Part shown: one piece after another, positions 52,150 to 59,706 of the stretch
How the letters are laid out: every line of letters starts with the position of its first letter
How positions within the stretch are numbered: the first letter of the stretch is position 1
Source: Arthrobacter sp. 31Y
Lineage (GTDB): Bacteria > Actinomycetota > Actinomycetes > Actinomycetales > Micrococcaceae
DNA length: 64,000 bases
Direction of reading: 5' to 3'
Assembly: GCF_000526335.1 (NCBI RefSeq)
Contig: NZ_JAFW01000001.1
Span: 2,666,001 to 2,730,000, forward strand
Position numbers and translations under genes: made by a program
Notes under the pieces: model-generated
The model's input: only the letters and a program-made list of their open reading frames with translations
Told to the model about the DNA's origin: nothing
The model's database searches: none

Positions 52150-53184
52150 ATGGAAAAGGACATCGGAACCACCTACGCAACGGCCACCCAACGGGGGCTG
52201 CTCGAGGGACGGCGGCGCCGTCCACGAGCCAGGGACTGGGTTGCAGGGGCCTTCGCGGGAGCACTCACTGTGCTGCTCTTCGGCCACGGACTGGTGCCGG
52301 AAGCTAACGGGATGGCGCTGGTCATCGAGAGCTTCCTGCCTTGGCTGGGGGTGATCACGGCGGCGCTGCTGGTGGTGGCGTTGCTGTCCAAAGCCTGGTT
52401 CGGCGCCATCCCGGTGGCGGCTGCGCTCATTGCCTGGTGCGTCGTCTTTTTGCCAGTCCTCGTGACGGGAGTCGGCCCCGCTTCGGCTGCGGACACCACG
52501 GAGGAGGGGACGGCCAGCGGTTGGACCGTCGCTACCCAAAACCTGCGTGCGGGTAATCCTGATCCGGGCGCGGCCGTTCAAAAGCTGGTCGAGTCAGGTG
52601 CCGACGTCGTAGTCCTCCAGGAGCTCACCGGGCCCACTCTGGAGCGGATTTCTCCTCTGATGGACGGTACGTACGGGCATCGGATCACGGCAGGAACCGT
52701 TGGGGTATGGAGCCGGTTCCCGCTGAGCCAAGGGGAGCCACTTGCATTGGGGCTCGGCTGGTCGCGCGCCGTGAGCATGCAGTTGGAATCCCCCGACGGC
52801 CCCGTCCAGCTCTATGCCGTACATTTGCCCTCCGTTCGACCCGGCGATGTCAGCAGCAGGAACAACGGGCTTGAGAAACTCACCCGGATAGTGGAAGCGG
52901 ATATTTCGCCACGCATGCTGGTGGTCGGCGATTTTAATGCCGCCACCACCGACCGCGCCTTCACCCCGTTGCTGGCAATACTCGACGACGCCCGGGCCGG
53001 CTTCGGATTCACCTGGCCGGCGGGCCTTCCCGCTACGAGGCCGGACCACATTTTGTTCCGTGGGTTCACCATGACCGGAGCATCCGTGATCTCCTCTCCA
53101 GGGACGGACCACCTGGCCACCATGGCACGGCTACAACCTGGAGCAACCCGCCCGACTTACCCCGCCACCAACTCAACCTCGTAG
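52150..53184 (+). CDS. Membrane endonuclease/exonuclease/phosphatase-family protein
   Basis: The 344-aa protein has three hydrophobic helices in the first 115 residues and then an EEP catalytic domain with QELTG, VHLPSV, VVGDFNA, RPDHIL and GTDHL motifs. The domain probably faces the outside. EEP enzymes cleave phosphodiesters of nucleic acids or lipids. It is divergent from the two-component system (about 60 bp gap), suggesting control by it. Its end overlaps the broken VOC gene on the other strand by 28 bp. Confidence 0.87.
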   Translation: MEKDIGTTYATATQRGLLEGRRRRPRARDWVAGAFAGALTVLLFGHGLVPEANGMALVIESFLPWLGVITAALLVVALLSKAWFGAIPVAAALIAWCVVFLPVLVTGVGPASAADTTEEGTASGWTVATQNLRAGNPDPGAAVQKLVESGADVVVLQELTGPTLERISPLMDGTYGHRITAGTVGVWSRFPLSQGEPLALGLGWSRAVSMQLESPDGPVQLYAVHLPSVRPGDVSSRNNGLEKLTRIVEADISPRMLVVGDFNAATTDRAFTPLLAILDDARAGFGFTWPAGLPATRPDHILFRGFTMTGASVISSPGTDHLATMARLQPGATRPTYPATNSTS

Positions 53185-53576
53185 CTGTCTGTATTGAGCA
53201 GGTAGGCCGCGTAGTGGTTCGGACCTCCGGCGTGCGGATACTTCGATTCGAACATCTCGTACCAGCCCGCGTCCGCGCCGAGTGCCCGGATCCTGTCCAC
53301 GTTCTCCCGGGTGCCGGCATGGAAAGCTACGTGGTTCACCCCCGGATCAGTGCGGCGGTGGGTTGTGGCGGTGGTGGCATCAGTCTGCTCCACCACCACG
53401 TACGTGCCATCGAGCTTCCAGCTGCACCCCGTGGGCCACTACTGGAAAGGCTCATAACCGAGCTCACCCAGCAGCCAGCCCCATTCTTCCTTCGCCCGTT
53501 CAAGAAAGGGCACCCAGATCTCAAGATGGTGGATGGACCCCACCGGGCCAGCAGACTCTGCAACAATCTCACGCAT
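53157..53576 (-). pseudogene. VOC-family gene interrupted by an in-frame TAG
   Basis: Reading minus from ATG 53576 gives 45 residues (REIVAESAGPVGSIHHLEIW and following, to GYEPFQ), then TAG at 53441-53439, then the same frame continues with WPTGCSWKLDG and VNHVAFHAGTRENVDRIRAL to TAA at 53157. Both parts together form one complete VOC/glyoxalase domain of 138 residues plus the amber codon. A single base change could account for the stop. The C-terminal part could start internally at 53399, but would be only half a domain. Probably inactive. Confidence 0.75.
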
Positions 53577-53639
53577 GCGCCGATTCTACGAGGTCCCGGC
53601 GGGCTCCACATCGGCTGCGCTCGCCGAGTCCACGGGTTC

Positions 53640-54560
53640 TTACCTCCGGAGCCTGACACGGACAGCCGCACCGGCGCACAGGATCACTGCGAGGCCGCCC
53701 ACTATGGTGGTCCACGTCATCGTCTCACCCAACAGCAGGCCGGCCCAGGCGATGCTCATGACCGGTTGGACGAGTTGGATCTGGCTGACCTGCGCCATGG
53801 GTCCGATGGCCAGGCCGCGGTACCAAGCGAAGAAGCCGAGGAACATGCTCACCACGCCCAGGTAGGCGAAGGATAGCCATTGGAGTGGTGTGGCAGAAGG
53901 GGCACCCGAACCCAGAGAGACCACCGTCAGCAGGACCATGACCGGAGAGGCCACCACTAACGCCCAGGAGATGGTTTGCCACGCACCAAGTTCCCGGGCC
54001 AGCAAGCCGCCTTCGGCATAACCAATGGCCGCGGCAACCACGGCAGCGAGCAGCAGAAGATCGGCCCAGTGCAGCGAGCCGAAGCCGCCGGATTGAACTA
54101 CGGCGAACACCACAGCAGCGATCACTCCCACCACCGTCAGAACCCAGAACAGCGGTCGGGGACGTTCGCGTCCCCTGATCACTGCCGCGGTAGCCGTGGC
54201 CGCGGGCAGTAGCGCGATCACCACGGCTCCGTGGCTGGCGGAGGTGCTGGTGAGGGCGAAGGTGGTGAGCAGCGGGAACCCTGCCACGATTCCTCCTGCC
54301 ACCACGGCCAACCGGAGCCATTGGCGGCCGCGCGGAAAACGTTGCCGGGTCAGTGCCAGTGCCAGGGCAGCGAGGATGGCGGCAACCACCGCCCGGCCAG
54401 CGCCGATGAAGAGCGGCGAAAGGCCCTCCACGGCTACCCGGGTCAAGGGAACGGTGAAGGAGAAAGCGATGACACCAAGGAGGCCCCACCAGACACCTGT
54501 CGATGTCCGGGTGGATATCACTGGCCGCGAAAGAGTAGTAGCGCTACTATTGTGACTCAT
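53640..54560 (-). CDS. EamA/DMT-family transporter
   Basis: This 306-aa protein has about ten membrane helices in two EamA repeats (N-terminal GVIAFSFTVPLTRVAVEGL; C-terminal YLGVVSMFLGFFAWYRGLAI). Such proteins export amino acids or other metabolites. ATG 54560 is preferred over the track of frames to 54770, as the membrane region starts shortly after. Its start codon shares two bases with the divergent MocR-type gene, so the two are co-regulated. Confidence 0.85.
   Translation of the reverse strand: MSHNSSATTLSRPVISTRTSTGVWWGLLGVIAFSFTVPLTRVAVEGLSPLFIGAGRAVVAAILAALALALTRQRFPRGRQWLRLAVVAGGIVAGFPLLTTFALTSTSASHGAVVIALLPAATATAAVIRGRERPRPLFWVLTVVGVIAAVVFAVVQSGGFGSLHWADLLLLAAVVAAAIGYAEGGLLARELGAWQTISWALVVASPVMVLLTVVSLGSGAPSATPLQWLSFAYLGVVSMFLGFFAWYRGLAIGPMAQVSQIQLVQPVMSIAWAGLLLGETMTWTTIVGGLAVILCAGAAVRVRLRR
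54536..54549. promoter_or_regulatory. 14-bp perfect palindrome at EamA/MocR divergent starts
   Basis: TAGTAGCGCTACTA is perfectly palindromic. TACTAT (54545-54550) is a candidate -10 for the MocR gene and lies 8 bp before its ATG, so that mRNA is probably leaderless. The palindrome also lies inside the first codons of the divergent EamA gene. It is a likely autoregulatory site. Confidence 0.6.
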
Positions 54561-55974
54561 GAACAACGATAGCAGCTCCCGAATCGTCTCGCGTTTAAAA
54601 GAATGGATCGTGGGGGCTGCGCCTGGAGCCAAACTGCCATCAACCCGGCAACTCGTGGCCGAGTACCAAGCCAGCCCCGTCACGGTGCAGAAAGCTTTGA
54701 GGGCGCTCACGGCCCAGGGCCTCATCGAGAGCCGCCCGGGGGTGGGGACCTTCGTTCGCGGGTATCGCACGGCCAGGCCCTCGGATTACGGCTGGCAAAC
54801 AGCGGCCTTGCGGGCAGCCCAAGCCGCCCGCCCTCTCAATTCCGGGGCTATGCGGAGCGCATCCAATGACGTCATCGCGTTCCACTCCGGGTATCCGGAC
54901 CGCGAACTCCTCCCGGAACGACTCGTCCGCGCAGCTCTCACGCGGACCGCAAGGGGAGACGCTGCCTTGTCCCGGCCACCCGCGCAAGGACTTCCCGAGC
55001 TCCAGACCTGGTTTGCGCAGGAACTGAGTACCTCCACACCGGTGGGAATCACGCCTCCCCAGCCCAGCGACGTCGTGGTCCTTCCTGGTAGCCAAAGCGG
55101 ACTCAGCTCGATTTTTCGCGGATTGGTAGGCCATGGCCGGCCGCTGCTGGTGGAGTCGCCCAGTTACTGGGGGGCGCTTCTGGCGGCGGGTCAGGCGGGT
55201 GTGAAGGTCATTCCGGTTCCCAGCGGCCCGGAGGGGCCTGACCCGGAAGAACTGGACAGGGCCTTCGAAGAATCGGGTGCTCGGTTGTTCTACGCCCAGC
55301 CCAACTTCGCTAATCCCACGGGAGCGCAATGGTCGGCGGAACGCGGCGAGGAGGTGTTGCGGATCGTCCAACGCCACGGAGCTTTCCTTGTGGAGGACGA
55401 CTGGGCGCACGACTTCGGCATCACCGCGTCTTCCGTGCCACTGGCCGCCAAGGACGATTCCGGCCACGTGGTCTACATCCGCTCCCTGACGAAGAGTGTT
55501 TCGCCGTCCATCCGCATCGCAGCCATCATTGCCCGGGGCCCCGCGCGTGAACGCATCATGGGTGCGCAAGCTGCCGAGTCAATGTACGTCAGCGGCGTGC
55601 TTCAGGCGGCAGCGCTCGACGTCGTCACGCAGCCCGGGTGGCAAACTCACCTTCGCGGCCTCAGTCATCAGCTGCAGTCCCGTCGCGATCTCCTGGTCAC
55701 CAGCCTCAGCGAACACGTTCCGCAGGCCCACCTCAGCCACCTGCCCAAGGGCGGCTTGAACTTGTGGGTGCGGATGCCGGACGGGTTCGACGTGGATCAG
55801 CTCACCAAGGATTGCGAGGCGGCCGGTGTGCTTATAGCCGCGGGCACGGAATGGTTCCCCGCGGAACCGGAAGGACCATATATCCGGCTCAACTACGCCG
55901 GCCCCAACCCCGGCCGTTTTCCGGAAGGCGCACGGATCATTGGCGAGGCAGTGCAAGCTCAGCTGGGGATTTAA
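54559..55974 (+). CDS. MocR-family regulator (GntR helix-turn-helix plus aminotransferase domain)
   Basis: The 471-aa protein has a GntR winged helix at about residues 5-70 (KLPSTRQLVAEYQASPVTV) and a fold-type I aminotransferase domain (about 110-470) with the PLP-binding Lys in RSLTKSVSPSIR. MocR regulators usually sense PLP or an amino acid and control a divergent gene, here the EamA exporter. The start codon is embedded in the divergent start (CATG). Confidence 0.88.
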   Translation: MNNDSSSRIVSRLKEWIVGAAPGAKLPSTRQLVAEYQASPVTVQKALRALTAQGLIESRPGVGTFVRGYRTARPSDYGWQTAALRAAQAARPLNSGAMRSASNDVIAFHSGYPDRELLPERLVRAALTRTARGDAALSRPPAQGLPELQTWFAQELSTSTPVGITPPQPSDVVVLPGSQSGLSSIFRGLVGHGRPLLVESPSYWGALLAAGQAGVKVIPVPSGPEGPDPEELDRAFEESGARLFYAQPNFANPTGAQWSAERGEEVLRIVQRHGAFLVEDDWAHDFGITASSVPLAAKDDSGHVVYIRSLTKSVSPSIRIAAIIARGPARERIMGAQAAESMYVSGVLQAAALDVVTQPGWQTHLRGLSHQLQSRRDLLVTSLSEHVPQAHLSHLPKGGLNLWVRMPDGFDVDQLTKDCEAAGVLIAAGTEWFPAEPEGPYIRLNYAGPNPGRFPEGARIIGEAVQAQLGI

Positions 55975-55979
55975 CAGCA

Positions 55980-56023
55980 GTAGCCACCAACACCAAGGAG
56001 AGCGCCTTGGGGTTGGTGGCTAC
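55980..56023. terminator. 19-bp-arm hairpin after the MocR gene
   Basis: Arms 55980-55998 and 56005-56023 match at 18 of 19 positions with a 6-nt loop AGAGCG. It begins 6 bp after the stop codon and lies between convergent genes. No U-run is visible. Confidence 0.7.
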
Positions 56024-56103
56024 GCTGGGCGGCTTGCTGCCGCGAACTAACTGAATCGCTTGGTATCAAGCGTCGCTGTGCAGAAGTTGCAGGCAGTGAG
56101 CTC

Positions 56104-57738
56104 CTATGCGGGAGTCAGGTCCTTGTTGCCTTTGCCGAACGAAGAGTCATCGATGGGCTGGCCATCGAACGGCATCTGATCCAGATTGATCAACGGGTTG
56201 GTGTCCTGGGTTTCCACCAGTTCGCGTGCTTCTGCCTGGGTGTCCACGCTGGGCATGGAGCCTGGCAGCGGACGCCGGGCGGATTCCGGCAGGAAGAAGA
56301 TGGCGATGGCGCCGATGATCGAGGTACCCATCAGGTAGTAGGCGGGCATCATGTCGTTGCCCGTGCCTTCAATGAGTCCCTGAACGATGAACGGGGTGGT
56401 GCCACCGAAGATCGCAACGGAGAAGTTGTAGGCGATGCCCATTCCGCCGTAGCGGCTGGAGGTGGGGAACAGCGCAGGCAATGCCGAGGCCAGGTTTGCC
56501 ACATAGAACGTCACGGGGAAAGCGATCAATGTCAGGCCTGCAAGCGTGGACCAGATCTCGCCGATGCCAATGAGCATGAAGGCGGGAATGGAGAACACCA
56601 CGGTGCTGCCAGCGCCTACCCACAGGACCGGTCGGCGGCCGATGCGGTCCGAGAGGCGGCCGGTGAGGGGAATGCAGATGGCCATGACCACCAGGACCGG
56701 GATGGTCAGCAGGGTGCCGTGGACGGGATCGTAGCCCTTGGAGTCCGTGAGATACGTGGGCATGTAGGACGTCAGCGCGTAGCCAACAATGTTTGCTGCA
56801 GCAGCAAGGATCATGGCCAGGAGGATCTGGCGCCAGTAGGCCTTGATGATGCCCACGGGTCCCTTGGCAGCAGCGGCATCCTGCGCTGTTGCGTCCTTGG
56901 CCGACGCCTCCTGGGCATCAAGGGTGGCCTGGAACTGCGGAGATTCCTCGATCTTGCTGCGGAAGTACACGGCGATCAGGCCCAGCGGACCTGCGATCAG
57001 GAACGGAATCCTCCAGCCCCATTCCTCCATGGCTGCCTGTCCGAGCGTGAGCTGCAGGACGGAGACCAGGGCGGCGCCCAAGGCGAAGCCGATGTAGCTG
57101 CCCATGTCCAGGAAGCTGGCGAAGAATCCGCGGCGCTTATCCGGAGCGTACTCACTCACGAACGTAGTGGCGCCCGCGTACTCGCCACCGGTTGAGAAGC
57201 CCTGGACGAGCTTCAGGACTACCAGCAACACGGCGGCCCAGATGCCGATCTGCGCGTAACCGGGAAGGAGGCCGACGGCGAACGTACTTGCCGCCATCAG
57301 CATCAGTGTTGCTGCGAGCACCTTCTGGCGGCCTACCTTGTCGCCAAGCCAACCGAACACGATGCCACCGAGGGGGCGTGCGAGGAAGGTTGCGGCGAAG
57401 GTGCCCAGAAGGAAGAGTGTCCGGACCGAGGGGTCTGCTTCGGGCAGGAAGACGGGACCCATGGTGGTGATGAGGTAGCCGAAGACACCGACGTCGTACC
57501 ATTCCATGGTGTTGCCGACGATGGTGCCGCCGAGTGCTTTGCGCAGCATCGGCTTGTTCACCACGTTGACGTCGGACTCTTTGAGCCGGCGCTTCGGGCG
57601 AAGCTTGGTCTTCTTGACGGCGTTCTTTACTGCATTTGCTGCGTTTGTGGCGGCCGGGGTGTGGCCTGCCAAATCCTGGTTCCCGGTGGCGTTCCTTGCG
57701 CCATCCGGAGAGACGGTGTTGCTTTGGTCTGTGGGCAT
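56104..57738 (-). CDS. MFS transporter, MHS (metabolite:H+ symporter) type
   Basis: The 544-aa protein has twelve membrane helices and the MHS signature MEWYDVGVFGYLITTMGPVF at the first helix, plus RPLGGIVFGWLGDKVGRQKV. MHS carriers import organic acids or betaines (ProP, KgtP, ShiA). ATG 57738 follows AGGAGAAGCCCAA, and the N- and C-terminal cytoplasmic tails are long and charged. No enzyme gene for a substrate is adjacent. Confidence 0.88.
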   Translation of the reverse strand: MPTDQSNTVSPDGARNATGNQDLAGHTPAATNAANAVKNAVKKTKLRPKRRLKESDVNVVNKPMLRKALGGTIVGNTMEWYDVGVFGYLITTMGPVFLPEADPSVRTLFLLGTFAATFLARPLGGIVFGWLGDKVGRQKVLAATLMLMAASTFAVGLLPGYAQIGIWAAVLLVVLKLVQGFSTGGEYAGATTFVSEYAPDKRRGFFASFLDMGSYIGFALGAALVSVLQLTLGQAAMEEWGWRIPFLIAGPLGLIAVYFRSKIEESPQFQATLDAQEASAKDATAQDAAAAKGPVGIIKAYWRQILLAMILAAAANIVGYALTSYMPTYLTDSKGYDPVHGTLLTIPVLVVMAICIPLTGRLSDRIGRRPVLWVGAGSTVVFSIPAFMLIGIGEIWSTLAGLTLIAFPVTFYVANLASALPALFPTSSRYGGMGIAYNFSVAIFGGTTPFIVQGLIEGTGNDMMPAYYLMGTSIIGAIAIFFLPESARRPLPGSMPSVDTQAEARELVETQDTNPLINLDQMPFDGQPIDDSSFGKGNKDLTPA

Positions 57739-58000
57739 TTGGGCTTCTCCTAGGGAGGTCATTTGCTTGCGACTTCTGCTGCCCCGCTCTGGGCAGGCCT
57801 TCAATTTTACGGGGTTTTGCACGAAAACCCGAGTTAAGATCCGATTTATTGGCCGTTTAGGGGTGCAATTTGCCTAGGTGTGTTCCATCTCATTACCCGA
57901 TCTTGCCCCGCTATCATGCGGAAGTTGACTCGTTTTTGCCCAAGAAGAGCGTTGTTACCAAATTGTTTAGCAGAGCCCACTTAACGGGCCGGATTCGGGC
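57739..58000. other. Intergenic region between MHS and methyltransferase genes
   Basis: The region contains the promoter of the transporter gene and a stretch that is AT-richer than its surroundings (about 57820-57970). Short stems such as GGCC-GGATTCG-GGCC near 57989 occur. No conserved ORF or RNA gene was seen. Confidence 0.35.
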
Positions 58001-58804
58001 CTAAAAGCTGATGGTTCCGCCGCTTTCGCGGTCAGATCCGACCACAATCGTTGCGCCCATATCCCTATCCGAGACCACGTTCGCGAGCAACCCTGACTCG
58101 GCCAGGACGCCGGCGGTCTCCGGCGCCTGCGCCTGCGAGGTCTCAATGAACAGAAACCCTCCCGGCGCAAGCCACTGAGCCGCATCCAGCGCTAGCCGAC
58201 GCTGAACCGCCAAACCGTCAGCACCGCCGTCGAGCGCTACCCTCGGCTCGTGGAGGCGTGCCTCCGGCGGCATCATTCCGATTGACCCCGTGGGGACATA
58301 CGGCGCGTTCGCCAGCAGTACGTCCACCTTCCCTCGCAACGTCTTGGGGAGTGCTTCATAGAGATCGCCCTGATGAACCCGGCCGCCGCGGGGTTCAACG
58401 TTGCGTCGTGCGCACTGAACAGCGGCGGAGTCGATGTCGGAGGCGTGCAGTTCACAGCTCCCCACGAGATCGTTCAACGCGGCACCCATTGCCCCGGAAC
58501 CGCAGCAGAGGTCTACGACGACGGCTCCGGGTTTGGCGATCATCGCCGCCTGGCGGACCAGGAACTCCGTGCGACGCCTCGGTACAAACACCCCGGGGCT
58601 GACCGTCATGCGCTTCCCGCAGAAATCCGCCCAGCCCACAATATGTTCCAGCGGAAGGCCGCTGAGGCGTTGGTCCACCATGTGGCGGAGCTCGTCCGGA
58701 TGGCGGGCGGCGCCGATGAGGAGCCGGGCTTCGTCCTCCGCGAAAACGCAGCCGGCGGCACGCAACGTGGTGGCGATGGATGCTCTCCGGGTCACCTTTG
58801 CCAT
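58001..58804 (-). CDS. PrmC-related protein N5-glutamine-type methyltransferase
   Basis: The 267-aa protein has a PrmC-like N-terminal helical domain and a Rossmann methyltransferase domain (VVDLCCGSGAMGAAL near residue 120). The catalytic motif is NAPY (VLLANAPYVPTG) in place of the NPPY of true HemK/PrmC. Similar paralogues form the PrmC-related methyltransferase group of unproven target. ATG 58804 is the likely start, although the open frame reaches 59002 and the ribosome-binding site is weak. Confidence 0.82.
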   Translation of the reverse strand: MAKVTRRASIATTLRAAGCVFAEDEARLLIGAARHPDELRHMVDQRLSGLPLEHIVGWADFCGKRMTVSPGVFVPRRRTEFLVRQAAMIAKPGAVVVDLCCGSGAMGAALNDLVGSCELHASDIDSAAVQCARRNVEPRGGRVHQGDLYEALPKTLRGKVDVLLANAPYVPTGSIGMMPPEARLHEPRVALDGGADGLAVQRRLALDAAQWLAPGGFLFIETSQAQAPETAGVLAESGLLANVVSDRDMGATIVVGSDRESGGTISF

Positions 58805-59090
58805 GCTAGCCGAGGAAGAATCCAGGTGCGGTTGGAAGCCGGGTTCAAAGATGCTGCAGGTGAGGGGTTCACAAATCCGCCGGGACTTGGCTAGGGTATG
58901 AGGCATGGGAACACTGATTTTTGAGTAGACCGGCCTTTGCCTGAGCGGCACAGCCGAGTTTAACCTGACAAAAATCCACGCCTGTTGAGGCCCTGCCTCC
59001 ATGCCGTTCCCGTTCTCGACGCCTTTTTCCCGAACCGCAACGACATGGGATACGTGTCTCTTCAGGACTCACACTTCTAGGAGTCCACAT

Positions 59091-59291
59091 ATGACTGCCA
59101 ACCCTTCCGAAAACAAAAAGACCCCGGCCGACGGTGGCATCAAGTCCAAGTTGACCGACGCCCAGAAGGCCATGCTGGCAAGCAAGTCCGGGGGCGGCGC
59201 TCCGGCCGGCTGGCAAAGCACCGGCAAGGGGCACAAGCCCACCTCCGCCAGCGGCAAGCAGGCCAAGACCGAGAAGAAGGTCCGCTGGTAA
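59091..59291 (+). CDS. Small basic protein, MTANPSE start
   Basis: The 66-aa product is Lys- and Gly-rich (KKTPADGGIKSKLTDAQKAM, then GKQAKTEKKVRW at the end). It has no membrane segment. I do not recognise it. ATG 59091 follows CTAGGAGTCCACAT. The following gene also starts with MTAN and shows an identical ATGACTGCCAAC at its start, so they may be ancient duplicates or share a regulatory context. Confidence 0.65.
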   Translation: MTANPSENKKTPADGGIKSKLTDAQKAMLASKSGGGAPAGWQSTGKGHKPTSASGKQAKTEKKVRW

Positions 59292-59336
59292 ATCCTTACC
59301 CGCACAGCACAATCCGCACACTGAAAGGGAAGAATC

Positions 59337-59597
59337 ATGACTGCCAACCACTCAGCAGAGAACATCAATCCTGAAGTAGCGAGCCATCTGGTGGAGTCCA
59401 TGGACATGGCGCCCATGCCCGAACCAACAGCCATCGCGGTTGCCTTGGGTACCGACCAAAGCAGGCAGTGGCCGGACGGCAACGGTAAACGCCGCCATCC
59501 GAAGGAACGCGATCAAGCCCACGGCCGCATGGGCCAGGGAGCAGCTGTGACGGCGGTCCACAGGACCAGCCGCCCGCAAATGCCGCACTCCTCCTGA
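59337..59597 (+). CDS. Small hypothetical protein, MTANHSA start
   Basis: The 86-aa protein has an acidic N-terminus (NINPEVASHLVESMDMAPM) and a basic, Gly-rich C-terminus (RHPKERDQAHGRMGQG). No domain is recognised. ATG 59337 follows AAGGGAAGAATC. It begins with the same four residues as the preceding gene. Coding status is likely but not certain. Confidence 0.55.
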   Translation: MTANHSAENINPEVASHLVESMDMAPMPEPTAIAVALGTDQSRQWPDGNGKRRHPKERDQAHGRMGQGAAVTAVHRTSRPQMPHSS

Positions 59598-59640
59598 TAA
59601 CCCCGCCTCCCGAACCAACCCGCACCACCCGCGTACCCAG

Positions 59641-59706
59641 CCCAACTGAGTAACAGCAAACGTCCTACTGAACCTTCAATGGAGCGTTATCTGTTACTCA
59701 GTTGGG
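59641..59706. terminator. 22-bp-arm hairpin, repeat-family member
   Basis: Left arm 59641-59662 and right arm 59685-59706 match at 20 of 22 positions (CCCAACTGAGTAACAG is exact). The stop codon of LigD lies in the right arm. CTGTTACTCAGTTGGG (59691-59706) is identical to 5078-5093. It separates convergent genes. Confidence 0.72.
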
